DNA from: an uncultured bacterium
GTDB taxonomy: Bacteria > Desulfobacterota_D > UBA1144
Assembly: GCA_913050245.1 (NCBI GenBank)
Contig: CAJWZJ010000004.1
Location: forward strand, 1 to 64,000
Length of the DNA stretch: 64,000 nt
Direction of reading: 5' to 3'
Positions within the stretch are counted from its first letter, which is position 1. Each line of letters opens with the position of its first letter. This document shows positions 24,064 through 34,199 of this stretch, one piece after another. The position numbers and the translations under genes are program-made. Below the pieces are notes generated by a model. The model had not been told where the DNA came from. It worked only from the letters and a program-made list of their open reading frames with translations, and searched no databases.

Positions 24064-24132
24064 TTTCCAGGCCGGCTTGTTACCGTTGCTACATTTCTGT
24101 CCTGGCGGAGTTCACAAGCCGACGAAATATTT
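24064..24132 (-). ncRNA. ffs: signal recognition particle 4.5S RNA
   Basis: Between tRNA-Ser and dnaX, minus strand. The stem cggcttgt/acaagccg (24114-24121 with 24073-24080) encloses gaactccgCCAGGacaGAAAtgtAGCAacgg. This is the domain IV pattern CCAGG-(3 bp)-tetraloop-(3 bp)-AGCA with flanking ccg/cgg pairs. The tip is aca-GAAA-tgu instead of the usual ucc-GGAA-gga, with pairing preserved. The ends are approximate, set from pairing and from neighbouring genes. The location, directly before dnaX and after tRNA-Ser, is a familiar one for ffs. Confidence 0.85.
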
Positions 24133-24133
24133 C

Positions 24134-24220
24134 CGGAGAGTGTGGGATTCGAACCCACGAGAGGGTTGAACCTCTACACGCTTTCCAAGCGTGCGCCTTC
24201 GGCCACTCGGCCAACTCTCC
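24134..24220 (-). tRNA. tRNA-Ser(GGA)
   Basis: Class II tRNA. The acceptor GGAGAGT pairs with ACTCTCC, D arm GGCCGAGTGGCC, anticodon stem-loop CACGC-TTGGAAA-GCGTG giving anticodon GGA, a long variable arm (tagaggttcaaccctct), T arm with GTTCGAATC and discriminator G73. CCA is not encoded. It reads towards ffs and dnaX on the same strand. Confidence 0.97.
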
Positions 24221-24296
24221 AATATGTTTATATTAACATTTTTGTTAAACTAAGGTTAAAAATATTATTTATGTTTAATTCAGGTAAATTCATTTA

Positions 24297-24839
24297 ATGA
24301 AAAAATGGATTATTAAAGAAAAAAAATTATTAGAAAATCTTAAAATTTTTGATTTGTTTCGATACAAGATTAGGTCTCCTTACAAAAGTAGCAAAAAATT
24401 ATTTAACTTTTATGTTTTTAATTCTCCAGATTGGATAAATATCTTACCCATAACTAGAAATAATGAAGTTATATTCGTTAAACAATACAGAGCAGGAACT
24501 GAATCTATTACCTTGGAATTGCCTGGAGGTATGATTGATCCTGGTGAAAGTGTTTTATCATCTGCAAAAAGAGAACTTTATGAAGAAACTGGTTATAAAT
24601 CAAAAAAATGGAAGAAATTAGGGTATGTTCATCCTAATCCTGCAATTATGAATAATTCTTGTCATACATATCTGGCTCAGGATGTTGAACTTTTCTCTGA
24701 ACCGCAAAACTCAGGTAGCGAATATACAAAAGTTGAAATTATACCTTTGGATGAACTTGAAGACTTAATTCTGAAAAAAAAGATATCTCATTCATTGGTA
24801 ATTAATGCTATATATTGGTATAAACTTAATATTAAATAA
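24297..24839 (+). CDS. Nudix hydrolase, ADP-ribose pyrophosphatase-like
   Basis: Hydrolyses nucleoside diphosphates linked to a moiety X; the N-terminal layout suggests ADP-ribose or a nucleotide sugar. 180 residues with a complete Nudix box, GGMIDPGESVLSSAKRELYEET (G-x5-E-x7-R-E-x2-E-E pattern), preceded by the strand IFVKQYRAGTESITLELP typical of ADP-ribose pyrophosphatases (NudF/NudE group). Single gene 77 bp from tRNA-Ser; tRNA-Leu follows within 6 bp, so the two may share a transcript. Confidence 0.86.
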   Translation: MKKWIIKEKKLLENLKIFDLFRYKIRSPYKSSKKLFNFYVFNSPDWINILPITRNNEVIFVKQYRAGTESITLELPGGMIDPGESVLSSAKRELYEETGYKSKKWKKLGYVHPNPAIMNNSCHTYLAQDVELFSEPQNSGSEYTKVEIIPLDELEDLILKKKISHSLVINAIYWYKLNIK

Positions 24840-24844
24840 TAAAG

Positions 24845-24928
24845 GGGCGAATGGCGGAACTGGTAGACGCGATGGCCTCAAAAGCCATTGAATTTCGATT
24901 CGTAAGGGTTCAAGTCCCTTTTCGCCCA
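24845..24928 (+). tRNA. tRNA-Leu(CAA)
   Basis: Class II tRNA. Acceptor GGGCGAA pairs with TTCGCCC; D arm GGCGGAACTGGTAGACGC; anticodon stem-loop ATGGC-CTCAAAA-GCCAT gives CAA; a variable arm and T arm GGGTTCAAGTCCC follow, with discriminator A. CCA is not encoded. It decodes UUG. Confidence 0.97.
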
Positions 24929-24953
24929 ATTTTATTAATGTATTATATAAATT

Positions 24954-25403
24954 ATGGATATTAAAAGGTTTTTAGATTTAAGATTTTTAGGTTTTTTATT
25001 TCTTACTTTAGATGGAAGAATCAAGAGGAAAACTTGGTGGTTTTCGCAAATTTTTTTAGTTGTTGTGGGAATTTTGATCTTAATTCCTATAGGAAGTGTT
25101 TTAGAGGCCTTAGATTGGGGAGATCCAGAGATTGAAAGATTTGTTCAATTCTTTGTTCTTATAATTTCTTTTCTTGGTGTTTTTTTAGATTCTAAAAGAT
25201 TACAGGATAGGTCTATAAATGGACTTGTTGCAATAATTCCATATGTACTTTCTGTTCCATATCAATTTGGTTTAATACCAGAAAATATTTTAAAAGGATA
25301 TGTTTTAGTAGTTTTAGTTGCAAGGGTATATATATTTATAAATGCAGGATTTATGAAAGGAGATGAAGGTGAAAACAAATTTGGACCTGAGCCAAATCAC
25401 TAA
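24954..25403 (+). CDS. DUF805 family membrane protein
   Basis: 149-residue inner-membrane protein with about four transmembrane segments. DUF805 hallmarks: the N-terminal DGRIKRKTWWFSQIFL, the central DSKRLQDRSINGLVAIIPY (family LH-D-x-x-x-SGWW-like region) and the C-terminal GDEGENKFGPEPN (family G-x-x-G-x-N-x-F-G-x-D-P). Role unknown. The 3' end overlaps that of the convergent MoeB/rhodanese gene by 4 bp. Confidence 0.85.
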   Translation: MDIKRFLDLRFLGFLFLTLDGRIKRKTWWFSQIFLVVVGILILIPIGSVLEALDWGDPEIERFVQFFVLIISFLGVFLDSKRLQDRSINGLVAIIPYVLSVPYQFGLIPENILKGYVLVVLVARVYIFINAGFMKGDEGENKFGPEPNH

Positions 25404-26518
25404 TATCTAGGCATTTTTTCATCGAACTTTACTGCCCATGCATCAATACCACCCGCTAAGTTCCTAACTTTTTTATAACCCATTCCTTTAAGAATCCTTG
25501 CTGCTTGGAGACTTCTCATTCCATGATGACAGTAGACAATTATATCATCAGCAGTATCTAACTCGTGAACTCTGGATGTTAAATCACCTAGGGGAATCAG
25601 TTTTGAGTTTTTTAGACTACAAATTTCATATTCTCCTGGCTCCCTTACATCCAAAAGTTTTATATTATTATTTGATTCTTGAATATTCTTTAAATCATCA
25701 ACTGAAATTTCTAATTCGTTTTCAGTCTCATCAGTATTATTGATGCCACAAAATTCTTCATAATTTATTAGCTTTTCTACCTTGGGGGTATCAGGATTTT
25801 TTCTTAACTTAATTTCTCTAAATGACATTTTTAAAGAGTCATATATTAATAATCTGCCGCTTAAAGTTTGGCCAACATCTAATAAAATTTTTACAGTTTC
25901 AGTTGCCTGAATAACACCAATAATTCCAGGTAAAATTCCTAAAACACCACCCTCTGCGCATGAAGGAACCATTCCAGGTGGAGGTGGTTCAGGGTATAAG
26001 TCACGATAATGAGGACCATCTTTGTAATTAAACACTGTCGCCTGTCCTTCGAAACGAAAAATACTTCCATAAACATTTGGTTTACCCAAAATAACACATG
26101 CATCATTTACTAAATATCTTGTAGCGAAATTGTCAGTTCCATCGACTATTACATCGTAATCTTTAAATAAATCTAGAGCATTCTCAGCAGTTAATCTCAA
26201 ATTATAGGTATTAACATTTATATCAGAATTTAACTCTAGTAGCCTCTTTTTAGCGGATTCTACTTTTAACTCCCCAACTCGATCCTCAGCATGCAATATT
26301 TGTCTTTGCAAGTTGCTTAAATCAACAACATCAAAATCAACTATACCTAGAGTCCCTATACCAGCCGATGCAAGATATAATGCAAGTGGGGAACCAAGTC
26401 CGCCTGCACCAATACACAATACTTTAGATGCGGCAAGTTTTTCTTGACCTTTAACCCCAACTTCAGGCATGATGAGATGCCTACTATATCTACCAATTTG
26501 ATTTTTAGTTAATCCCAT
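25400..26518 (-). CDS. ThiF/MoeB-type E1 adenylyltransferase with C-terminal rhodanese domain
   Basis: Adenylates the C-terminal glycine of a small sulfur-carrier protein (MoaD, ThiS or CysO class) and can hand over sulfur through its rhodanese domain. Residues 1-245 are the E1-like fold: IGAGGLGSPLALYLASAG nucleotide loop, DFDVVDLSNLQRQ and DGTDNFATRYLVNDAC. Residues about 265-372 are rhodanese with active-site Cys in VYCHHGMRSLQAA. 372 residues, the MoeZ/Uba4-like architecture. No sulfur-carrier gene is adjacent, so the pathway (molybdopterin, thiamine, cysteine or tRNA thiolation) is undetermined. Confidence 0.9.
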   Translation of the reverse strand: MGLTKNQIGRYSRHLIMPEVGVKGQEKLAASKVLCIGAGGLGSPLALYLASAGIGTLGIVDFDVVDLSNLQRQILHAEDRVGELKVESAKKRLLELNSDINVNTYNLRLTAENALDLFKDYDVIVDGTDNFATRYLVNDACVILGKPNVYGSIFRFEGQATVFNYKDGPHYRDLYPEPPPPGMVPSCAEGGVLGILPGIIGVIQATETVKILLDVGQTLSGRLLIYDSLKMSFREIKLRKNPDTPKVEKLINYEEFCGINNTDETENELEISVDDLKNIQESNNNIKLLDVREPGEYEICSLKNSKLIPLGDLTSRVHELDTADDIIVYCHHGMRSLQAARILKGMGYKKVRNLAGGIDAWAVKFDEKMPRY

Positions 26519-26668
26519 TTAAACCTCACAGAAAGGAAAAATATAGCACAAAAATAAATTTTTGGAATTAAAACTTAATAATTTCTATTAAATTTGTGTT
26601 TTTATCTCTTATTAAGTAGAATCAAGTAAATTTATTTATATATTTTAATGATTAGGTTAGTATAAAGA

Positions 26669-28671
<2,003 letters not shown>

Positions 28672-28675
28672 TAAA

Positions 28676-30208
28676 ATGGAATTTAGTAAAGTTCTCATAT
28701 TAGATTTTGGATCTCAAGTTACAAAATTAATTGCACGAAATGTTAGAGAGCTTAATGTATATTGTGAAATAGTTCGCTTTGATATTTCTATTAATGAAAT
28801 TATAGAACAAAATCCAAAATGTATAATATTATCCGGTAGCCCAGCCAGTATATATGATAAAAAAAACCCAGAATTTGATAAAGAAATATTAAGTTTAAAT
28901 ATTCCTATTCTTGGGATTTGCTACGGAGCTCAACTTTTATCAAAAATCTTTAAATCTCAGGTTAAGAAATCTAAAATTAGAGAATTTGGACCTGTAAAGT
29001 TAATAAAGATTAAACAGGATAAAATATTAGATAAAATTCCAAATAACAGCATTTCTTGGATGTCTCATGGAGATACAATTTATAAACCAGGAAAAGTTAT
29101 TGATGTCCTAGCAAGGTCAGAATTTGGTTCAGTAGCAATCTTTAAACATAAAGCTAAAAAAATATATGGTACTCAGTTTCATCCTGAGGTTGTCCACACA
29201 TCTTTCGGTAAAAAATTTATTTCAAATTTTATCTTTTCTATTTCTAATTGTAAAAATAATTGGAAACCTAGTCGTTTGATAAAATCTAAAACAAAAGAGA
29301 TTCAGGATTTAGTCAAAGGTGGTAGGGCAATTTCAGCAATATCAGGAGGAGTTGATTCAAGCGTATCATCAGTTTTAGTTGCAAATGCAATAGGTACTAA
29401 ACTAAATTCATTTATCGTAGATACAGGATTGATGAGAAAAGATGAAATCAAACTTATTCTTCCAAATTTAAAGAAGCTAGGCGTGAATCCTAAGGTAATA
29501 AATGCTTCAAAAATTTTTCTTTCGAGATTAAAAGGCGTTACAAACCCCGAGAAAAAAAGAAAAATAATAGGAAAGACATTCATAGAGCTTTTTGAAAAAG
29601 AAGCTAAAAGAACCAAGGCAGAATTTTTAGTTCAAGGAACTTTATATCCTGATGTAATAGAGAGTGTAAGTATAAGTGGCCCATCTGCGGTCATAAAGTC
29701 TCATCATAATGTAGGTGGTCTGCCAAAAAGAATGAAATTAAAATTGGTTGAACCCTTAAGGGATTTATTTAAGGATGAAGTTAGAGTGCTTGGTAAAAGT
29801 CTCGGAATAGAAAAAGATTTAATCTCCAGACACCCTTTTCCCGGACCTGGTCTGGCTATAAGAATTTTGGGTGAAATCAATCAAGAAAGGGTAAAAATAC
29901 TTCAAGAAGCAGACAGCATTTATATAAATATTTTAAAAGAAAAGAAGTTGTATGATTTAATTTGGCAAGCATTTTGTGTTCTCATTCCGATTAAAACTGT
30001 AGGCGTTATGGGAGATGAAAGAACCTATGAAAACACTATTGCTATTAGAGCTGTTAACAGCACCGATGGAATGACGGCAAGTTGGTCTAGAATTCCATAT
30101 GATGTCTTAGATTTGATCTCCTCTGAAATTATTAATTCAGTTAAAGGTATAAATAAAGTTGTTTTTGATATCTCCAATAAGCCTCCAAGTACAATAGAGT
30201 GGGAATAA
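28676..30208 (+). CDS. guaA: GMP synthase (glutamine-hydrolysing)
   Basis: Aminates XMP to GMP. The N-terminal class I glutamine amidotransferase domain has Cys82 in LGICYGAQLL and the His/Glu of GTQFHPEVVH. The ATP-pyrophosphatase domain follows with P-loop SGGVDSSVSS, and the C-terminal dimerisation domain ends NKPPSTIEWE. 510 residues. It forms the classic guaBA operon. In the second half the conserved HPFPGPGLAIRILGE is present. No anomaly. Confidence 0.97.
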   Translation: MEFSKVLILDFGSQVTKLIARNVRELNVYCEIVRFDISINEIIEQNPKCIILSGSPASIYDKKNPEFDKEILSLNIPILGICYGAQLLSKIFKSQVKKSKIREFGPVKLIKIKQDKILDKIPNNSISWMSHGDTIYKPGKVIDVLARSEFGSVAIFKHKAKKIYGTQFHPEVVHTSFGKKFISNFIFSISNCKNNWKPSRLIKSKTKEIQDLVKGGRAISAISGGVDSSVSSVLVANAIGTKLNSFIVDTGLMRKDEIKLILPNLKKLGVNPKVINASKIFLSRLKGVTNPEKKRKIIGKTFIELFEKEAKRTKAEFLVQGTLYPDVIESVSISGPSAVIKSHHNVGGLPKRMKLKLVEPLRDLFKDEVRVLGKSLGIEKDLISRHPFPGPGLAIRILGEINQERVKILQEADSIYINILKEKKLYDLIWQAFCVLIPIKTVGVMGDERTYENTIAIRAVNSTDGMTASWSRIPYDVLDLISSEIINSVKGINKVVFDISNKPPSTIEWE

Positions 30209-30249
30209 TACTTTTTCCTAATTAGTTATAATAACCTTAGGAGAGAGTA

Positions 30250-30426
30250 ATGGCCGAAATAAAAAATGAAGAAGCAAAAGATAAAGCTTTTGTTGAAATA
30301 ACCATACAACCAGGTGAAAAAATTGCATTATGTAGATGTTTTAAATCAGCAAATATGCCTTATTGTGATGGCGCACATAAAGAAGTTCCAGGAACTGGAC
30401 CTGCTATAGTAGACGCGAAATTATAA
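30250..30426 (+). CDS. CDGSH-type iron-sulfur protein, 58 aa
   Basis: Missed by the ORF track because it is under 60 residues. ATG 30250 follows a Shine-Dalgarno aggagag and the ORF ends at 30426. It contains CRCFKSANMPYCDGAH, a full C-x-C-x2-S-x3-P-x-C-D-G-x-H motif that binds a [2Fe-2S] cluster through three Cys and one His. A single such motif on a 58-residue chain is the usual bacterial form. Function is redox or cluster-transfer in general; partner unknown. Confidence 0.9.
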   Translation: MAEIKNEEAKDKAFVEITIQPGEKIALCRCFKSANMPYCDGAHKEVPGTGPAIVDAKL

Positions 30427-30486
30427 TAAATTTATAAAATAATTTATTATTCTTTTAATTTCTCTACTGATAGTTATATTCAAACT

Positions 30487-30777
30487 ATGAAGGGATGGTT
30501 TGATCTAAATCACTTAAGAGTTGCAGATTCCTTGAATAATAGACCAAAAAGAAATATTTTTATTCTTTATTTTACTCATATGTTCATAGGTTTTCGTGAA
30601 GCTTCTAATCAATTTTTAATGGGACTCGCAAGTATTATTCATGCAATCTTCCCTCCAGTTTTTAATTTTAAACTTTTAGAAAAAGTTATTAATCAAGCAA
30701 TCTCCTTACATAAGTATTTGCCGCAACATCCAGACTGGGAAAAATTAAAAGATGAACTTAACAAAGATATTAAATGA
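30487..30777 (+). CDS. DUF6356-like protein, 96 aa
   Basis: Small protein with one hydrophobic, probably membrane-embedded segment. The pattern FILYFTHMFIGFREASNQFLMGLASIIHAIFPPVF resembles the DUF6356 core (conserved His/Phe-rich helix with an H-A-x-x-P turn). Assignment is by resemblance only. It shares 26 bp with the next gene, so the two are co-translated or coupled. Confidence 0.65.
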   Translation: MKGWFDLNHLRVADSLNNRPKRNIFILYFTHMFIGFREASNQFLMGLASIIHAIFPPVFNFKLLEKVINQAISLHKYLPQHPDWEKLKDELNKDIK

Positions 30778-31435
30778 GGGTACGACAATATATACTAGCG
30801 GATCAACTGGTCCTTGCAAGGCAATCAATCAACCTGTTGAAAAAATTAAAGCTGCTAATAATATAGCCAGAGATGTTCAAAGCATATCTAAAAGAAGTAA
30901 AATATACACTGTTTGTAAGTTAAATCATGCAGGAGGATTATTTGCTCAAACTCTTCCGGCATATGAAATTAATGCGGAAATACTTATTGAAGATTTTAAT
31001 GCCTTTCGTTGGGTAAAAATTATTGAAAAATTTTCTCACTCACATCTTACCCCTGGTATGGCTAATGCGGTAACAATGACAAAATCATGGAAAAATTTGG
31101 ATCTAAAAGGAAAAACCATTACCTGTGGTAGCGATAGAGTTGATAATATATTCATAAATAAATTCTTAGAAAAAGATTGTATTTTTATAGTTAACTGGGG
31201 GATGAGCGAAGTTGGTCCAATTGCAATAAATCAAATATTCACCAAATCTGATTACCCAATCGAGGATTTTGGTGAATATAGTCTGATGGGCAACAAGTCT
31301 TATGTAGATACCAAAATTATTAATGATGAGTTATATGTAAAAGGTGATATATGTGTATATGATGATTGGTTTCCAACAGGTGATATTGTTAAAAAAGTTA
31401 ACAAAACTTTTTGGTATGTAGGAAGAAAAAAATAA
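30752..31435 (+). CDS. miniature AMP-binding (ANL-like) protein, 227 aa
   Basis: Carries the core motifs of acyl-CoA-synthetase-like enzymes but in less than half the usual length. The A3 P-loop TIYTSGSTGPCKAI is at residues about 12-25, A5 is NWGMSEVGP, A7 is WFPTGDIV and A8-like YVGRKK ends the protein. The N-terminal subdomain (about 150 residues) and the C-terminal lid with the catalytic lysine are both missing. It may form acyl-adenylate only, bind a nucleotide without catalysis, or rely on a partner. It overlaps the DUF6356 gene by 26 bp. No sign of frameshift or stop within it, so it is not an obvious pseudogene. Confidence 0.72.
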   Translation: MNLTKILNEGTTIYTSGSTGPCKAINQPVEKIKAANNIARDVQSISKRSKIYTVCKLNHAGGLFAQTLPAYEINAEILIEDFNAFRWVKIIEKFSHSHLTPGMANAVTMTKSWKNLDLKGKTITCGSDRVDNIFINKFLEKDCIFIVNWGMSEVGPIAINQIFTKSDYPIEDFGEYSLMGNKSYVDTKIINDELYVKGDICVYDDWFPTGDIVKKVNKTFWYVGRKK

Positions 31436-31466
31436 AGATTTACTACTTCTTAGTTAATATATATTA

Positions 31467-31538
31467 ATGTGTAAAACTTCAATAATTATTCTTATAGGAA
31501 TATTTTTATTTGAAATTTATATGTTTCTGCAAATGTAA
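31467..31538 (+). CDS. possible 23-aa hydrophobic peptide
   Basis: Short ORF MCKTSIIILIGIFLFEIYMFLQM in the gap after the miniature AMP-binding gene, a single-span membrane peptide in composition. There is no clear Shine-Dalgarno and such ORFs arise easily in AT-rich DNA. Reported only because it fills the gap. Confidence 0.2.
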   Translation: MCKTSIIILIGIFLFEIYMFLQM

Positions 31539-31539
31539 T

Positions 31540-31929
31540 TTAATTACAGTCATTAATATTTGCTTCAAATGAAGTAAGATATTTGCCAGTAGAATTATTA
31601 TAATATTGATACTGAACATCTTTTAGTCCACTAAGTAATTGAACAAATTGGCTATTGGCGCATAAGTTGCTTCTAACATTATTTGCATATTGAGGACCAA
31701 TTTGGTTTTTGCTTATTGAGTTGCCCACCCTATATAAGTAAATCAATCTAGGACCATCTGGAAAATCCATACATGTAGAATAATCAAGTATAAAACCATT
31801 GTTAAGATCCAAAGGTGTATCTGCATTAACTCCATTGCTTAGCTCAACACACTCGTCAAAAGTATATTTTGCTGCATGCGAGCTAACTGAAAATAACAAT
31901 GCTATTAAAAAAATATATTTCATAAACAT
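31540..31929 (-). CDS. small secreted protein, 129 aa
   Basis: Not recognised. An N-terminal signal peptide (about 1-20, KYIFLIALLFSVSSHAA) is followed by a mature part with about five cysteines (CVELS, CMDFP, LCANS, DCN), suggesting a disulfide-bonded periplasmic protein. The first ATG (31929) is preceded by ggag at 7-nt spacing, which fixes the start. It is downstream of the AlkA-like gene on the same strand by 15 bp. Confidence 0.68.
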   Translation of the reverse strand: MFMKYIFLIALLFSVSSHAAKYTFDECVELSNGVNADTPLDLNNGFILDYSTCMDFPDGPRLIYLYRVGNSISKNQIGPQYANNVRSNLCANSQFVQLLSGLKDVQYQYYNNSTGKYLTSFEANINDCN

Positions 31930-31944
31930 AATTTTACTCCAAAA

Positions 31945-32550
31945 TTAATATTGTACAATATCCGGATCAACTGTTCTCCACATATACCAAGTAGCTACGC
32001 TGCAATAAGGGTGCCAAATTTTTTTAAGATAAATAAGATATTTATCACTAGGTGGATATTGTATTTTATAATTTTTTGAAATTGCTTTTAGGAATCCTAT
32101 GTCCTGAAGTGGAAATATATTTGCTCTATTCTGATTAAATAGTAAAAACATTTCAGCTGACCATCTACCAATTCCTTTATTTTCTGATAAATAGCCAATT
32201 GCTTCTTCATCGCTCATTCTTCTCAACTTATTTAAATCAAATTTTTTATTTATAAAATTATTTGCAAGTTCAGTAATATAAGTTTTCTTTTGCCTTGAGA
32301 AACCGCAATATTTAAAATCATCATCATTCAATTCTAGAATTTTTTTTGGAGTCACACTAATACAAATACCTTCTAATTTTGTCCAAACTGCATCTGCTGA
32401 TGCCACAGATACCTGTTGTCCAACAATTGATTTGCATAATGAATAAAAAGGATCTTTTCTAGATGTTAACTTGCCATCATATTTTTTTATTATTTTAGAA
32501 ATTACTTTATCTTTTCTTGAAAGATAAACCCTTGCACGATTCCAATCCAT
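31945..32550 (-). CDS. DNA-3-methyladenine glycosylase, AlkA-like HhH-GPD family
   Basis: Base-excision enzyme that removes alkylated bases. 201 residues: N-terminal lead-in, KSIVGQQVSVASADAVW (conserved QQ-S helix), the helix-hairpin-helix SENKGIGRWSAEMFLLF and the catalytic Asp in FPLQDIGFLKAI. It lacks the extra N-terminal domain of E. coli AlkA, matching the short bacterial type. It starts 22 bp from the divergent methyltransferase gene, so promoters must overlap. Confidence 0.86.
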   Translation of the reverse strand: MDWNRARVYLSRKDKVISKIIKKYDGKLTSRKDPFYSLCKSIVGQQVSVASADAVWTKLEGICISVTPKKILELNDDDFKYCGFSRQKKTYITELANNFINKKFDLNKLRRMSDEEAIGYLSENKGIGRWSAEMFLLFNQNRANIFPLQDIGFLKAISKNYKIQYPPSDKYLIYLKKIWHPYCSVATWYMWRTVDPDIVQY

Positions 32551-32572
32551 AAAGTAATTTTACCAACATTAT

Positions 32573-33199
32573 ATGTTATTTAATAAATTTAAATCATTTT
32601 TAAAAAGCAGAAGGTCTGTTGAAGAAAATATTCCTAAATTTAAGCTCAAAGAAAAGCATATTAAAAATTGTAAGCTAATTTTAAATAGAGAAAATTTACT
32701 CAATAAGCTACCAAAAAAATCAATAGTTGCAGAACTTGGTGTTGATAGAGGTGATTTTAGTAAAGATATATTAAGTAAAACCAATGCAAAACTACTTTGT
32801 TTAATAGACCTATGGAGCTCAAATAGATATGGTGAAAAAAAAGCTAAAGAAATTAATAAAAAATTTAAAAAGGAAATAGATTCAGGCCAGGTAAAAATTT
32901 ATAGAACTGATTCTATATCCGCCGCAGACTCCTTTGATGATAATTTTTTTGATTGGATTTATATTGATACAGATCATTCATATCAAACAACATATGCTGA
33001 GCTAATTACATGGTCTAAAAAAATTAAAATTGATGGAATAATTGCAGGCCATGATTATATGATGGGAAATTGGCTAAAATCTTATAGATATGGTGTTATT
33101 GAAGCAGTTCATCAGTTTTGCGTAGAACATAATTGGCAAATTATTTTACTAACTGCAGATCAAACCGAAAATCTTAGTTTTGCAATTAAAAGAATTTAA
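32573..33199 (+). CDS. SAM-dependent methyltransferase, family 24-like
   Basis: 208 residues. Motif I AELGVDRGDFSKDIL, acidic loop IDLWSS after the second strand, and WIYIDTDHSYQTTYAELITW match the Methyltransf_24 group, which acts on small molecules or glycan residues. Positions 1-45 are Lys-rich and variable. No neighbour explains the substrate. Its end overlaps the convergent gene by 4 bp. Confidence 0.75.
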   Translation: MLFNKFKSFLKSRRSVEENIPKFKLKEKHIKNCKLILNRENLLNKLPKKSIVAELGVDRGDFSKDILSKTNAKLLCLIDLWSSNRYGEKKAKEINKKFKKEIDSGQVKIYRTDSISAADSFDDNFFDWIYIDTDHSYQTTYAELITWSKKIKIDGIIAGHDYMMGNWLKSYRYGVIEAVHQFCVEHNWQIILLTADQTENLSFAIKRI

Positions 33200-33522
33200 A
33201 TTCTTTCTAAAATCCATTTAATTCTTTTATTTATAATTTCCTCTACATTTGATAAAGCGGGATATAAATTTTCATAACTTTTATTACTATCAACAATAGA
33301 TATTTTTTCATATAAGGTTTTATTTTCATCGAGCTCTTTATTTTTATTTATGTTTTTATAGCTATATTCGAATGTGAACTTATCGTAATTAAAATTTATC
33401 AACTTCTTACCTTGATTTACATTCCAATCTAATTTATTTAAATTTTTACTAAAAAGTATATATAGTTCTTCCTGAAGATATCTTGACTTGATTTCATTAA
33501 GCTCATTTTTACTCATGCCCAT
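33196..33522 (-). CDS. hypothetical protein, 108 aa
   Basis: Not recognised. Lys/Asn/Glu-rich, mostly helical (ELNEIKSRYLQEELYILFSKNLNKL), with no cysteine, signal or membrane segment. An alternative start at MSKNELNE, two codons in, is equally plausible. It is convergent with the methyltransferase (4-bp overlap). Composition fits a real, soluble protein in this AT-rich genome. Confidence 0.55.
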   Translation of the reverse strand: MGMSKNELNEIKSRYLQEELYILFSKNLNKLDWNVNQGKKLINFNYDKFTFEYSYKNINKNKELDENKTLYEKISIVDSNKSYENLYPALSNVEEIINKRIKWILERI

Positions 33523-33616
33523 TATAATATTTTATTTTATTTAATTGGATAGGACAAATAAGATAATAATTATTATATTGAGGAGACAGCCTAAAGGCGT
33601 ACTTGGAGGAAGCAAG

Positions 33617-33796
33617 TTATTTTTTTCCTTTATTATAATGAATAATTAAAGCTAATATTATTATCAATAATCCTATAAATGCAGGAACTCTGAAAATTGA
33701 AATAATAAATCCAAATACTGCTCCAAGAATACCACCTTGACCTAGTATTAGAATTAAAATCCCAAAAATTATTAAATATTTAGTAAGATTATTCAT
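33617..33796 (-). CDS. small membrane protein, 59 aa
   Basis: Missed by the ORF track, being 59 residues. ATG is the complement of 33794-33796. Two hydrophobic spans flank a glycine-rich turn: YLIIFGILILILG and FIGLLIIILALII, with QGGILGAVFGF between them and a lysine-rich C-terminal end (HYNKGKK). This resembles short, two-span bacterial membrane proteins. No family match can be named. Confidence 0.55.
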   Translation of the reverse strand: MNNLTKYLIIFGILILILGQGGILGAVFGFIISIFRVPAFIGLLIIILALIIHYNKGKK

Positions 33797-33825
33797 TATC
33801 TTATTTTTAGAATATTATATATCAA

Positions 33826-33915
33826 ATGAGGCAATTAATTGAACTAATTAAAGCTAAGCCAATTTCTTTTATAGTAATCTTAATAGGTTTAATTTTAGCT
33901 TATTTAGGAATATGA
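33826..33915 (+). CDS. possible 29-aa single-span peptide
   Basis: ORF MRQLIELIKAKPISFIVILIGLILAYLGI has an amphipathic start and one hydrophobic span. It lies in the opposite orientation to both flanking genes and ends 3 bp before the next ORF (33919). No Shine-Dalgarno was seen. Tentative. Confidence 0.28.
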   Translation: MRQLIELIKAKPISFIVILIGLILAYLGI

Positions 33916-33918
33916 TTT

Positions 33919-34194
33919 TTAATCTTCCAAGAATTCTTCTAATTCGCTAGCAAGCTCAGAATCTATTCTTTCCACATCTTCTAAAGAATAAAAATTATTT
34001 TTAATATTTGTTGCTATGTTTTGCAAATGTGCATTGTAGATATTTTTTGAACCTTCATATTCTTCTCTGACATCTTCACTATTATCATCTGAAGGTTTTA
34101 TATTTTCGTATTTAACCCTAAGCGATTCTTTTGAATCTTTAAGCTTGATCCATCCATCTCTTAGACTTTTAATAATTGCATCAGCCTGACTCAT
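33919..34194 (-). CDS. hypothetical acidic coiled-coil protein, 91 aa
   Basis: Not recognised. Highly charged helical sequence (LRDGWIKLKDSKESLRVKYENIK, then SEDVREEYEGSKNIYNAHLQ) ending in a run of Glu/Asp (SELASELEEFLED). It is last in a four-gene minus-strand set (34803 to 33919) with 4-bp overlap to 26-bp gaps, suggesting one operon. Confidence 0.6.
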   Translation of the reverse strand: MSQADAIIKSLRDGWIKLKDSKESLRVKYENIKPSDDNSEDVREEYEGSKNIYNAHLQNIATNIKNNFYSLEDVERIDSELASELEEFLED

Positions 34195-34199
34195 TTTAA

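Noticed and set aside
24060-24158. Upstream start of dnaX in the ORF track (MGSNPTLSG)
   Set aside because: The extra 33 codons translate the SRP RNA and reach the tRNA-Ser 3' end; the conserved protein begins at ATG 24059.
23956-24297. Plus-strand 113-aa ORF across tRNA-Ser and ffs
   Set aside because: It covers a tRNA, the SRP RNA and the start of dnaX in antisense; no protein signature.
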